A stretch of 64,000 nucleotides of DNA from an uncultured Pelagibacteraceae bacterium. GTDB lineage: Bacteria; Pseudomonadota; Alphaproteobacteria; Pelagibacterales; Pelagibacteraceae. Location: positions 1 through 64,000 of the forward strand of contig CACGVB010000004.1 of assembly GCA_902576395.1 (NCBI GenBank), read 5' to 3'. The notes below the pieces were generated by a model. That model was not told the origin of the DNA and did no database searches. It worked only from the letters and a program-made list of their open reading frames with translations. A program made the position numbers and the translations under genes. This document shows, piece by piece, positions 26,739-36,522 of the stretch; the stretch's first letter is position 1, and each line of letters starts with the position of its first letter.

Positions 26739-27074
26739 ATGAGTAATCTAACTGCTTATATAATTCTAATTATTGCAGTTGCCCTTGGTACAGCATCAAA
26801 TGGTTTTGCAAAGGCAGCAAATGGTTTTACAATTTTTTTACCAAGTGTTTTTACTGCAATAACAATTGTAGCATGCATGTATACGCTTTCTTTAGTTATG
26901 AAAACTATTCCTGTTGGCGTAACTTACGCTTCATTTGCAGGCTTATGTATAATAGCTACTTCAGTTGTGGGTATTTATAAATTTAATCAAATTCCAGACT
27001 TTTTTACAATTATAGGTCTCATATTAATTATATCTGGTGTTTTAATTGTTAATTTAATTGGAAAATCAAATTAA
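26739..27074 (+). CDS. SMR-family small membrane transporter
   Basis: 111 aa, four hydrophobic segments; LSLVMKTIPVGVTYASFAGLCIIATSVVG; similar to 4766..5101. Confidence 0.75.
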   Translation: MSNLTAYIILIIAVALGTASNGFAKAANGFTIFLPSVFTAITIVACMYTLSLVMKTIPVGVTYASFAGLCIIATSVVGIYKFNQIPDFFTIIGLILIISGVLIVNLIGKSN

Positions 27075-27077
27075 ATA

Positions 27078-27422
27078 TTAAAGTTCGTCTGGCAGATTAT
27101 GCTTACCGTCATCTTTTAAATCAATCATATATTCTTTAACTACAAAATCTAAATCTAGATCTGAGTATAAATGTGGAAACATGTTGCCATCAGTTGATTG
27201 CTCCCAAACTAGATTTTTTAATTTTAGAGCATCCACTTTAAGAATTATTAAATTAGTTTGATTAATATAAAACTTATTGAGTGTTTGCTTGACCTGATCT
27301 TTATCTGAGAAATGGATATAACCATCTTTTAAATCTAATGCAGTGCCTTTAAAAACATTATTTTGTTTTGCCTCACTCCACTCAGATTTTGTACATATCT
27401 TGTAAACAAAATCAAAATTCAT
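27078..27422 (-). CDS. DUF952 family protein
   Basis: VYKICTKSEWSEAKQNNVFKGTALDLKDGYIHFS...FPHLYSDLDLDFV. Confidence 0.85.
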   Translation of the reverse strand: MNFDFVYKICTKSEWSEAKQNNVFKGTALDLKDGYIHFSDKDQVKQTLNKFYINQTNLIILKVDALKLKNLVWEQSTDGNMFPHLYSDLDLDFVVKEYMIDLKDDGKHNLPDEL

Positions 27423-27423
27423 T

Positions 27424-27816
27424 TTATTTCAAAAAGTCGTCTACTTCTACTTGATAACCTTCAACTAAACGATTTGTTTCATTTGCCATTCCGACAATTG
27501 CGATCATTTCGTTTATCATTCCGTCTGTTGCACCTTTTTTTCTGGCAGCTAAAGAATGAGATTTAATACAATATTCACAATTGTTAGTAATTGAAACTGC
27601 AACATAAATAAGTTCCTTTACAGCAGGATCTAATTCACCTTTTCCCATTACTTGTTGTAATGATCTCCAGGTTCTTTCTAATGTTTCAGGACTATTAGCC
27701 ATTGTTTTCCAAAAATTCGGAATTTCAGTTATTTGTCGGGCTTCTTTTATTTCATCAAAAATTTCTTTTACTTTGCCAGTAGCCTCATTTTCAGAAATTT
27801 TTTTAAATATTGTCAT
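27424..27816 (-). CDS. carboxymuconolactone decarboxylase/AhpD-like protein
   Basis: ELIYVAVSITNNCEYCIKSHSLAARKKGAT (CxxC). Confidence 0.9.
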   Translation of the reverse strand: MTIFKKISENEATGKVKEIFDEIKEARQITEIPNFWKTMANSPETLERTWRSLQQVMGKGELDPAVKELIYVAVSITNNCEYCIKSHSLAARKKGATDGMINEMIAIVGMANETNRLVEGYQVEVDDFLK

Positions 27817-27828
27817 AGTTTTCTCCTT

Positions 27829-29511
27829 TTAGTTATAAATTGACTCAATTTTTGGCATTAATTTTAGTAGTTCCTTAGTATAATTATGTTTAGGATTTTT
27901 AAACAACTCTTCTGTTTCTGACACTTCACATAATTTTCCATCTTTAAGCACAGCTATTTTATCACACATTTGTCTTACAACCGGTAAATCATGGCTTATA
28001 AATAATATAGTGAGATTTAACTGTTCTTGAAGATCTTTTAATAAGTTTAGTATTTGAGCTTGAATGCTCACGTCTAATGCTGATGTAGGTTCATCGCACA
28101 CAAGAAGTCTTGGTTGGGTTGCTAGTGCCCTTGCTATTGATATTCTTTGTCTTTGACCCCCTGAAAATTCATGGGGATATCTGATTGCAGACTGTTGAGT
28201 TAATTCAACAGACTCTAATAAATCATGAATATAACTATCTAAATCACTAGATTTTATATCTGGATTATGAAGTTTAATAGGTTCTGCAATAATTTCATTT
28301 ACTTTTAGTCTTCCATTTAATGAAGAAAATGGATCCTGAAATATCATTTGAATTTGTTTTCTAAATTTAAGTAGATCTTTGTTTTTTTTAATTTTGGTAA
28401 TATTAACACTGTCAAAATAAATATCTCCAGAACTAGGCTTAAACAAATTAACAACCATTTTGGCTATTGTTGTTTTGCCACTTCCACTTTCACCAACTAA
28501 GCCAAAAGACTGTCCTTCTTTTATATTTAGTGAGACATCATCTACAGCCATTACAGAATTCTTTGTATTCTCAGTGAAAAAACTATCATCAAAAGACTTA
28601 CTCAAGTTTTTAATTTCTATTAAATTTTGATCAACAATTATCTTTTTAGACCACCTGTTTAATATTTTAACGTTATTATTTTGATTATTAACGTTCTCTT
28701 TTTCAATTATTGCAAATCTAGATATTTTTTTATTAGTCGGTGGTACAGAGCTAACTAAGCTTTTTGTGTATTTTTCCTTAGGCTCAACCAATATCTGTTT
28801 GGTTAAACCTATTTCAATTAAGTCTCCATTTTTCATTACAGCCACTCTATCTGTAGTTTCAGCGATAACACCCATATCGTGAGTAATAAGTATTACAGCT
28901 AAATTTCTCTCTTTTGTTAATCTTTTAATTAATTCTAGAATTTGAGACTGAATAGAAACGTCTAGTGCTGTTGTTGGTTCATCTGCAATTAATAATTCGG
29001 GCTCACAACATAAAGCAAGAGAAATAACAACTCTTTGTCTCATACCACCAGAAAATTGATGAGGGTAATTATAAAACCTTTTTTCGGCATCCTTGATCCC
29101 AACTTCTTTCAATAGATTAATTGCTTTATTTTTTGCATCCTCTGAACTTAAATTTAAGTGAGTCTGTATTGTTTCTATAAGCTGTTCACCAATTGTTAAA
29201 ATTGGATTTAAGGAGGTTTGAGGATCTTGAAATATTAATCCAATTTTTTTTCCTCGATATTGGACAATTGTTTCTGGATTTTCGCTGATATTTGTTTCTC
29301 CCATCAATATTGATCCACTTGAAACTTTACCTGGTTCATCAATTAAATTTACAATTGCATTAGCTACAGTACTTTTTCCAGAACCAGACTCCCCAACTAA
29401 TCCAACAATTTCGCCTTTTTTAATGTCTATATTAATGTTTTTTGCAGCATTTACTGTTTCTTTTCTCATTTTATAGTCGACACTCAAATTACTTATTTTA
29501 AGAAAAGTCAT
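27829..29511 (-). CDS. dipeptide/oligopeptide-type ABC transporter, two fused ATPase domains (DppDF-like)
   Basis: Two Walker A (GESGSGKSTVANAI; GESGSGKTTIAKMV) and two signatures (FSGGMRQRVVISLAL; FSGGQRQRISIARAL). Confidence 0.93.
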   Translation of the reverse strand: MTFLKISNLSVDYKMRKETVNAAKNINIDIKKGEIVGLVGESGSGKSTVANAIVNLIDEPGKVSSGSILMGETNISENPETIVQYRGKKIGLIFQDPQTSLNPILTIGEQLIETIQTHLNLSSEDAKNKAINLLKEVGIKDAEKRFYNYPHQFSGGMRQRVVISLALCCEPELLIADEPTTALDVSIQSQILELIKRLTKERNLAVILITHDMGVIAETTDRVAVMKNGDLIEIGLTKQILVEPKEKYTKSLVSSVPPTNKKISRFAIIEKENVNNQNNNVKILNRWSKKIIVDQNLIEIKNLSKSFDDSFFTENTKNSVMAVDDVSLNIKEGQSFGLVGESGSGKTTIAKMVVNLFKPSSGDIYFDSVNITKIKKNKDLLKFRKQIQMIFQDPFSSLNGRLKVNEIIAEPIKLHNPDIKSSDLDSYIHDLLESVELTQQSAIRYPHEFSGGQRQRISIARALATQPRLLVCDEPTSALDVSIQAQILNLLKDLQEQLNLTILFISHDLPVVRQMCDKIAVLKDGKLCEVSETEELFKNPKHNYTKELLKLMPKIESIYN

Positions 29512-30446
29512 TTTTTTAACCTTGGGTTAAGCGTATCTCTCATCCAATCTCCTAATAAATTAATAGAGAAAGCAAGAATAACTAAGAATATTGCAGGAAA
29601 GAATGTTATCCACCATTCACCTGAAAATAAAAAATCATTTCCTAATCTAATTAAAGTACCCAATGAAGGTGTTGTTGGAGGAACTCCCACTCCTAAAAAG
29701 CTCAATGTTGACTCTGCAATTATAGCAAGAGCTAGACCAATTGTGCCTATTACCAAAACAGGTCTCATTATATTTGGCAGTATATGCTTAAACATAATTA
29801 GTAAATTTGAAACACCTATAATTGATGAAGCTGAAACATAATCTTTATTTTTTTCTACTAAAGTTGCTGCACGAGAAACTCTTGCAAATTGAGGCCACTC
29901 TGAAATGCCTATTGCAAAAATTAAAACATATATTGCCATCTCGTCATGCATTTCTCTGGAGATGATACCTCTTGCAATACCATCAACTAATAGAGCCATT
30001 AATATACTCGGAACTGTCAGCTGAACATCTGTTAATCTCATCACTATCATTTCATATTTTCCACCAAAGTAACCTGCTGTTAAACCTAGGGTGACACCTA
30101 AAATTAAACTAAAAATAATAGCTGAAAATCCAACTATTAATGAAATTCGCGAACCATAAAGAATTGTTGAAAGCATATCTCTTCCTTGTCCATCTGTACC
30201 TAAGATAAATTTTGCTATGCCATCCTCTGTCCAAGAAGGAGGAGTAAAAGCTTCCATTAGAGATAATGATGCTGGGTCAAATGGGTTATGAGGAGTAACA
30301 AACTCAACAAAAAAAGAACAAAAGAAAATTACTAATAATATTATTGATGATACAATTGCAGTTGGAGATTTAATAAAGCTAAAATAAATATCGCTATCTT
30401 TTAGTCTTTCCCAAGAATTAAGTGTTTTATTATCCACTTGTAGCAT
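29508..30446 (-). CDS. dppC: dipeptide-type ABC permease (DppC-like)
   Basis: GTDGQGRDMLSTILYGSRISLIVGF, ESTLSFLGVGVPPTTPSLGTLI. Confidence 0.92.
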   Translation of the reverse strand: MLQVDNKTLNSWERLKDSDIYFSFIKSPTAIVSSIILLVIFFCSFFVEFVTPHNPFDPASLSLMEAFTPPSWTEDGIAKFILGTDGQGRDMLSTILYGSRISLIVGFSAIIFSLILGVTLGLTAGYFGGKYEMIVMRLTDVQLTVPSILMALLVDGIARGIISREMHDEMAIYVLIFAIGISEWPQFARVSRAATLVEKNKDYVSASSIIGVSNLLIMFKHILPNIMRPVLVIGTIGLALAIIAESTLSFLGVGVPPTTPSLGTLIRLGNDFLFSGEWWITFFPAIFLVILAFSINLLGDWMRDTLNPRLKK

Positions 30447-31413
30447 CCCCTTTAACTCGAATTCTAGGATCGATAAAATAGTATAGTATATCTACAATAA
30501 AATTTATCATCACAAATACAAAAGCTATAAATACTAAATAAGCCGACATAATTGGTATATCTACGAATTGAACCGCCTGAATAAATAAAAAGCCCATACC
30601 AGGCCATTGAAAAACAGTTTCAGTAATTATTGAGAAAGCAACTAATGTACCTATGTTTATTCCTGCTATAGTTATGACAGGAATTAATCCATTTTTTAGT
30701 GCGTGTTTATAGTTAATACTCTTTTCACTTATACCTCGAGCTCTGGCAAATTTTATATAATCAGTTTGTAATATTTCCATCATCTCAGCTCTTACTAATC
30801 TAATTATATAAGTCATTTGAAAAAGGCTGAGTGTTACAGATGGAAGTATAATTGCTTTCAATCCTGAAACAGTTAAAAGTCCAGTAGTCCAAAAACCTAG
30901 GTCAATAACCTCTCCTCTTCCAAAGGATGGGAGTACACCTAATATTACTGCGAATAAGTAAATAAAAAGTATACCAATTACAAAAGTTGGAAGAGATACT
31001 CCTAAGAGTGATATGGCCAATATAAAATCACTCAAAAAACCTTTTCTATTAATACCTGTGTACACTCCTAATAATGTTCCTGAAACTAATGCGATTAATG
31101 CAGAAATTAAAACTAATTCCATAGTTGCTGGCAATCTTTCAATAATTAATTCTGAAACTGGTCTTCTTAGCTGATATGAAATCCCAAATTCCCCTTTAGA
31201 AGCATTAACTACAAACCTTGAAAATTGAATATGTATTGGATCAGTCAGTCCAAGAGTTTCTCTTAATTCTGCTCTTTCTTCATCAGAAGTTTCTTCACCA
31301 ACCATATTGTTAATTGGATCACCCACAAAGTTAAATAAAGAAAACGAAACAAATGATACAACAAGCATCACTATTACTGACTGGATCAGACGTTTGAAAA
31401 AATACTTTATCAA
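30430..31413 (-). CDS. dppB: dipeptide-type ABC permease (DppB-like)
   Basis: MIKYFFKRLIQSVIVMLVVSFVSFSLFNFVGDP, RLVRAEMMEILQTDYIKFARARGIS. Confidence 0.92.
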   Translation of the reverse strand: MIKYFFKRLIQSVIVMLVVSFVSFSLFNFVGDPINNMVGEETSDEERAELRETLGLTDPIHIQFSRFVVNASKGEFGISYQLRRPVSELIIERLPATMELVLISALIALVSGTLLGVYTGINRKGFLSDFILAISLLGVSLPTFVIGILFIYLFAVILGVLPSFGRGEVIDLGFWTTGLLTVSGLKAIILPSVTLSLFQMTYIIRLVRAEMMEILQTDYIKFARARGISEKSINYKHALKNGLIPVITIAGINIGTLVAFSIITETVFQWPGMGFLFIQAVQFVDIPIMSAYLVFIAFVFVMINFIVDILYYFIDPRIRVKGDATSG

Positions 31414-31431
31414 TTTAAGAAATATTTATAC

Positions 31432-31464
31432 TTATAAGCCCTTTGTTAAACAAAGGGCTTATAA
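31432..31464 (-). other. intergenic stem-loop between the SBP gene and DppB-like gene
   Basis: TTATAAGCCCTTTG (31432-31445) / CAAAGGGCTTATAA (31451-31464), perfect 14-bp arms, loop TTAAA; no T tract follows on the minus strand. Confidence 0.75.
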
Positions 31465-31473
31465 AAAAGTTAT

Positions 31474-33036
31474 TTATTTAAAACTTGCAAAACGGAATAA
31501 TGGTTCATTATTCGGTCTTATTGGAACATCTACATTATTTTTAGTTGCCCAAGAAATTACTTGATGGTGTAGAGGAAGATATGAAATATCATCTTTTACA
31601 ATTTTCCAAGCATTTGCAATAGCTGCATTTCTTTTATCTAGGTCAACTTCACCTTCCATAACTCTTATAGCTGCATCAACTTCGCTGTTGCTAAAGTTTA
31701 CTTTATTCCAGCTAGCGCCTGACTCATATAGATAATGGAAAACATAATGACTATCTAATGTTGGAACTCCCCATCCTAGCATATAGAAATCACCCTTATC
31801 TTCTTTTAATTCCTTAAAATGCTTACTTTTTGTCTGAGCGAATAGATTAACATTTACGCCGATTTTGCCTAACATTCCAACTACTGCAGTACAAATTGCT
31901 TCGTCGTTTACATATCTATCGTTAGGGCATCTTAGTTCAACATCGAAACCTTTTGGATATCCTGCGTCAGCTAACAATTTTTTCGCAGCATCAACATCAT
32001 AAGGCAATCTTTTATCTAGATCTTTTGTGTATCCATTTACACCAGGAAAGGTTATGATTCCTGCAGGCTCACTAAGACCTCTCATTACTTTTTTCTTAAT
32101 TGCTTCTATATCTATTGCTTGATAAAGTGCTTGTCTTACTTCTTTTTTCTTAAATGGATTATCACCAGTATTTCCAGATCTTAATTTATCTGCTGCTTGG
32201 TCCATACCTAAAAAGATTGTACGCATTTGAGCTGTGCTCACTACATCATGATCTGCAGAATTTCCAATTCTAGCTAGGTCTTGAACTGGCGCGTCAGTTA
32301 CTAAATCAACTTCACCAGATAATAATGCTGCAACTCTTGTAGCTGAGTTTTTAATTGGTAATAGGTGTATTTCACTAACACTATTATCTTTCATTGAACC
32401 CCACCAATTACTATTTCTCTCAAATACTGTCTTAGTATTTGGTTCTCTTAGAGTAATTTTGAATGGTCCAGTTCCCATTGCATTAGTTGCTGAGAATGTT
32501 TCTTCTCCACCATCCCAGTTTTGTGAAACTGTTGCTCCAAAATCAATAGACCATTTTTTAGACATTATAAATATGTTTGATAATTGGTTTAAAAGAATTG
32601 GATTTGGTTTACTTGTAGTCACTTGAACAGTGTAGTTATCAATTTCTTTAACATCAGAAATTGTACTTATGTATTCTTTAAAATCTGATGTAGGTTGTTT
32701 TGCTCTCAAAATACTAAATACAACATCTTTTGCAGTCATATCTGTTCCATCAGAAAATTTTACACCTTTTCTTAAATTAAAAACCCAAGTATTTGGATCA
32801 GTTGTTTTCCAATCAGTTGCAAGTTGAGGTTCAATACTCATATCCAGACCTCTTGTTACAAGTGCTTCATAGACCTGTCTTGAAACTTGTGTTGTAGGAC
32901 CTTCATTTTGAGCATGAGGATCCAAAGTTAAACTATCTCCTTGCATAGACCATTTAATTGTTTTCGCGTATGAATGTGTTGATACAAAAACAAATAAAAT
33001 TGCAAAGAAAATTTTAATAAAATTTTTAAATTTCAT
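31474..33036 (-). CDS. dppA: dipeptide-type ABC substrate-binding protein
   Basis: Signal peptide; LDPHAQNEGPTTQVSRQVYEALVTRG; VFNLRKGVKFSDGTDMTAKDVVFSI. Confidence 0.92.
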   Translation of the reverse strand: MKFKNFIKIFFAILFVFVSTHSYAKTIKWSMQGDSLTLDPHAQNEGPTTQVSRQVYEALVTRGLDMSIEPQLATDWKTTDPNTWVFNLRKGVKFSDGTDMTAKDVVFSILRAKQPTSDFKEYISTISDVKEIDNYTVQVTTSKPNPILLNQLSNIFIMSKKWSIDFGATVSQNWDGGEETFSATNAMGTGPFKITLREPNTKTVFERNSNWWGSMKDNSVSEIHLLPIKNSATRVAALLSGEVDLVTDAPVQDLARIGNSADHDVVSTAQMRTIFLGMDQAADKLRSGNTGDNPFKKKEVRQALYQAIDIEAIKKKVMRGLSEPAGIITFPGVNGYTKDLDKRLPYDVDAAKKLLADAGYPKGFDVELRCPNDRYVNDEAICTAVVGMLGKIGVNVNLFAQTKSKHFKELKEDKGDFYMLGWGVPTLDSHYVFHYLYESGASWNKVNFSNSEVDAAIRVMEGEVDLDKRNAAIANAWKIVKDDISYLPLHHQVISWATKNNVDVPIRPNNEPLFRFASFK

Positions 33037-33107
33037 TTTTCCTCCTAATTATTACAAATAAAATTAAACCTGATTAATAGGTTAACTACAAGGGTAAAAT
33101 AGGTAAC

Positions 33108-33839
33108 TTAATTGTTAAGAATGATATCGTTTTTGAAGTTAGTATATAAAATTTTTGAATAATTATTCATATTTGTCATATTTTCTTTGGCGTCTTTATC
33201 AAATTTTTCCAAAGCACCTTTTCCTAATTGATTTTCTAGTGCTGACTTATATTCAGGTACGCAACCCCAATCATTTACAGTTGTATCTTTGATCTCTATG
33301 TGGAATTGAATACCATAAGCATTGTTTTTGTATCGAAATATTTGATATTTTGTCTCTTTTGATGAAGCAATTAACGTTACATCTCTATTTTTTTCTAATT
33401 CTTGAACTTCATAAGAATGCCATTGTAATGATGTAATTTTTTCTGGAAAATCTGCGAAAAGTATATCTTTCTTTTTTTCATCCAAAAAGTTTATATCCAA
33501 CATTCCAATTTCAGGATTATTAGTTTTAACTACATTTCCTCCTATTACTTCTCCTAGTAATTGACATCCTAAACAAAAACCTAAGTATGGCTTATTTAAT
33601 TCTACAACGAACTCTTTAATTTTTTTTTTTTCTTCGATGAGCCAAGGAAAATCCTTTTCCATCCAAGTATCCATAGGTCCACCCATACATAGCATACCGT
33701 CAAAAAAATTTAAATTATTCGGAATTTTTTCTCCTTCATCTAATTCAATAGTTGTAATGTTAACTCCATCTTTGATCATTAAATCTTTTATATAGCCAGG
33801 ATCTTCAATACTTATGTGTTGAAGAACAAGAATTTCCAT
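33108..33839 (-). CDS. class I glutamine amidotransferase-like protein
   Basis: MGGPMDTWMEKDFPWL, PYLGFCLGCQLLGEVIGG, IQFHIEI. Confidence 0.9.
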   Translation of the reverse strand: MEILVLQHISIEDPGYIKDLMIKDGVNITTIELDEGEKIPNNLNFFDGMLCMGGPMDTWMEKDFPWLIEEKKKIKEFVVELNKPYLGFCLGCQLLGEVIGGNVVKTNNPEIGMLDINFLDEKKKDILFADFPEKITSLQWHSYEVQELEKNRDVTLIASSKETKYQIFRYKNNAYGIQFHIEIKDTTVNDWGCVPEYKSALENQLGKGALEKFDKDAKENMTNMNNYSKILYTNFKNDIILNN

Positions 33840-33841
33840 TA

Positions 33842-34645
33842 TTATACGATGGGTTTTAGCATACCTAATATTTTCTTATGAATTATTTTATTAGATGATA
33901 CTGCTACATGTCCTGCTTGCTTTGCATCTTTATTATTCCAAGTTGTAGTAATACCACCAGATGCATTGATAATTGGTATTAGTGGATGAATGTCCCAAAT
34001 TTTATTATTGCATTGCAATACAACATCAATTCTACCCTCACATATCTGAGCATATGACAATGCATCTGAGCAAGGGAATTGTATTAATTTGAGAAGTTTT
34101 GGAATTTTTTTTTGTTTATTTAATGAAATAGCTCCATGAAAACCAGCAGTTAATTTGATATCTTTAAATTTAACATTCTTGTTGACTGATATTTTTTTTC
34201 TTTTTTTGTTTTCAACAACATATGCAATTTTTGGAGATTGATTATAATAATATTTGTTTAACATTGGGAAATTTGCCAAACCAAATATTGGATTGCCTTT
34301 GTAATTTACTGATATTAAATTACTCCAAGTAGGACTTCCTATAACAAATGACCTGGTTCCATCTATGGGATCAATTACCCAACTAAAATCACTTTTAGTT
34401 TTTTTGTAACCAAATTCTTCTCCAATAATTTCATGACCAGGAAATTTTTTGTCTATCTTCGCTCTAATGAATTTTTCAAAAGCTTTATCGCATGTAGTAA
34501 CAGGGTCATATCCTTTGCCAAGTAATTTATTATTAACTTTAAAAGGCTTATTAAGTTTTTTAAAATAAAAATTCGTTAAATCAATTGCTAGTTGGTTCAA
34601 AAACTTTGGAAATTCATTATTTTTAATTATTAGATTGCTATCCAT
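33842..34645 (-). CDS. inositol monophosphatase family (histidinol-phosphatase-like)
   Basis: DPVTTCDKAFEKFIR, IIGEEFGYKK, WVIDPIDGTRSFVIGSPTWSNLI, WDIHPLIPIINASGG. Confidence 0.9.
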   Translation of the reverse strand: MDSNLIIKNNEFPKFLNQLAIDLTNFYFKKLNKPFKVNNKLLGKGYDPVTTCDKAFEKFIRAKIDKKFPGHEIIGEEFGYKKTKSDFSWVIDPIDGTRSFVIGSPTWSNLISVNYKGNPIFGLANFPMLNKYYYNQSPKIAYVVENKKRKKISVNKNVKFKDIKLTAGFHGAISLNKQKKIPKLLKLIQFPCSDALSYAQICEGRIDVVLQCNNKIWDIHPLIPIINASGGITTTWNNKDAKQAGHVAVSSNKIIHKKILGMLKPIV

Positions 34646-34694
34646 AATTCCAAATACTACTTAATTTCTCTTGATTAAAGATATTTTTTAATTA

Positions 34695-35813
34695 ATGCTC
34701 AATTTTATGAAAATTGAATTAGATAATAATAAGGTTTTCTTTAGAGATGAAAATCTGAATGAAGAAATTCATCCTTTTTGGCTAAGAGAAAGAGTAGAAA
34801 ATATTGAATTACTTGATCAAAAGACACAGCAAAGACTCTTTGATCCAAGTACAATGGAGTCAGACGTCATTATCAAATCAGCAATAATTGAAAAAGACCT
34901 CCTAAACATAACTTTTTCAGATGGAATAGAAACTAAAATTGATATTAATAAAATAATTCGAGAATTTAAAAATTCCAACTCAATTATTAAAATTAAAGAA
35001 AAAGTAAAATGGACTTCATCACTTAATGACGTAAAAAAATTTAATTTTCATGAGACTATTTATGAAAGTATTGAAATGCATGAATTACTTGCGTCTTTTT
35101 ATAAGTATGGATTTGCAATTTTAAAGAATGTTCCGACACATGATAATTATTTAATCAAATTTGCTAACTCTGTGGGTAGTGTTAGAAGAACTAATTTTGG
35201 TGAACACTTTAATGTTTCATCAAAACCTAACCCTAATGATCTTGCATATACGCCTTTACCTTTGGCTCCTCATACCGATAATCCATATAGAAATCCAGTC
35301 CCTTGTATTCAGATATTGCATTGTATTGAAAATGAAGTAACAGGTGGTTTATCTACGTTGGTTGACGGTTATACTGTTACTGAAGATTTAAAAAAAGACT
35401 TTCCTGAATATTATGAAATATTAACTAAAGTAAAAGTAAAATTTAAATTTATTGATAAAGATGTGATTTTAGAAGACTGGTCTGAATTAATAGAACTCGA
35501 TGAAAACAAGAATTTTAAACAAGTTAGATTTAGTCCTCGGCTTGATTACGTACCGGTTTTAAAAAAAGAGGAACTAGACCTTTATTATAAGGCCAGAAAA
35601 AAATTATCTGATTTATATAATTCTGATTTCTATAGAATAGAATTTAAATTAATGTCTGGAGATTTAATTATGATGGATAATTACAGATTACTTCATGGTA
35701 GAACAGAATTTAATCCAAATGAAGGTAAAAGATTTTTACAAGGGTGCTATATTGAATATGATAGTACCGATAGCAAGCTTAGACATTTACAAAGAAAGTT
35801 TAATATAAATTAA
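34695..35813 (+). CDS. TauD/gamma-butyrobetaine dioxygenase-like Fe(II)/2OG oxygenase
   Basis: N-terminal HPFWLRERVEN; PLPLAPHTDNPYRNPVPCIQILHCIEN; MMDNYRLLHGRTEF. Confidence 0.85.
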   Translation: MLNFMKIELDNNKVFFRDENLNEEIHPFWLRERVENIELLDQKTQQRLFDPSTMESDVIIKSAIIEKDLLNITFSDGIETKIDINKIIREFKNSNSIIKIKEKVKWTSSLNDVKKFNFHETIYESIEMHELLASFYKYGFAILKNVPTHDNYLIKFANSVGSVRRTNFGEHFNVSSKPNPNDLAYTPLPLAPHTDNPYRNPVPCIQILHCIENEVTGGLSTLVDGYTVTEDLKKDFPEYYEILTKVKVKFKFIDKDVILEDWSELIELDENKNFKQVRFSPRLDYVPVLKKEELDLYYKARKKLSDLYNSDFYRIEFKLMSGDLIMMDNYRLLHGRTEFNPNEGKRFLQGCYIEYDSTDSKLRHLQRKFNIN

Positions 35814-35814
35814 T

Positions 35815-36522
35815 TTAACCTATGCTCTGTAGAAAAGGCATATACTCAAGAAGATAATAACCTAAAGCTTGCAACTGGTTAGTGATCATTAGTATTCCTG
35901 TAATTAACAGTAGAGATCCACCAAACATATTTATCATCTTCATCTTTGCTTTTAGATTTTTAGAAAAAATCATAAATTTTTGTATCAAGTAACCTGATAG
36001 AACAAATGGAATTGCTAGTCCAAGAGAATAAAATGATAAAAGACCAATTCCTTTATTAATACTATCTTCAGTTGATGCAATTGCAAGAATTGATCCTAGA
36101 ATTGGACCAATACATGGTGTCCAACCAAAGCCAAAAGCCATCCCAATTAAAATAGAACTTATTATTCCTGTATTATTATTTGTTTGAAATCTTTTCTCAT
36201 AATTTAAAAACTTTAGATTTATGAGCCCTAATATTTGTAGCGAGAATATAATTATGATTACTCCAGCCCCAATTCTGAGTTGATATGAATTATCCAAAAT
36301 TAGAGAGCCTAAAAATGTAGCTGTAGCTCCAAAACTTATGAATACAATAGAAAATCCAACTGCAAATAAAATAATAGGAAAAATATTTACGGTTTTTTTT
36401 TCAAGTAATTCATTAAGAGTTGATCCTGATATGTATGATATATATCCTGGTATTAGAGGCAGAACACATGGGGATAAAAAGCTAAGTAAACCTGCACCGA
36501 AAGCTAAAATAAATTCGATCAT
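35815..36522 (-). CDS. ccdA: cytochrome c biogenesis protein CcdA family
   Basis: FGAGLLSFLSPCVLPLIPGYISYISG, FGFGWTPCIGPILGSIL. Confidence 0.9.
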   Translation of the reverse strand: MIEFILAFGAGLLSFLSPCVLPLIPGYISYISGSTLNELLEKKTVNIFPIILFAVGFSIVFISFGATATFLGSLILDNSYQLRIGAGVIIIIFSLQILGLINLKFLNYEKRFQTNNNTGIISSILIGMAFGFGWTPCIGPILGSILAIASTEDSINKGIGLLSFYSLGLAIPFVLSGYLIQKFMIFSKNLKAKMKMINMFGGSLLLITGILMITNQLQALGYYLLEYMPFLQSIG

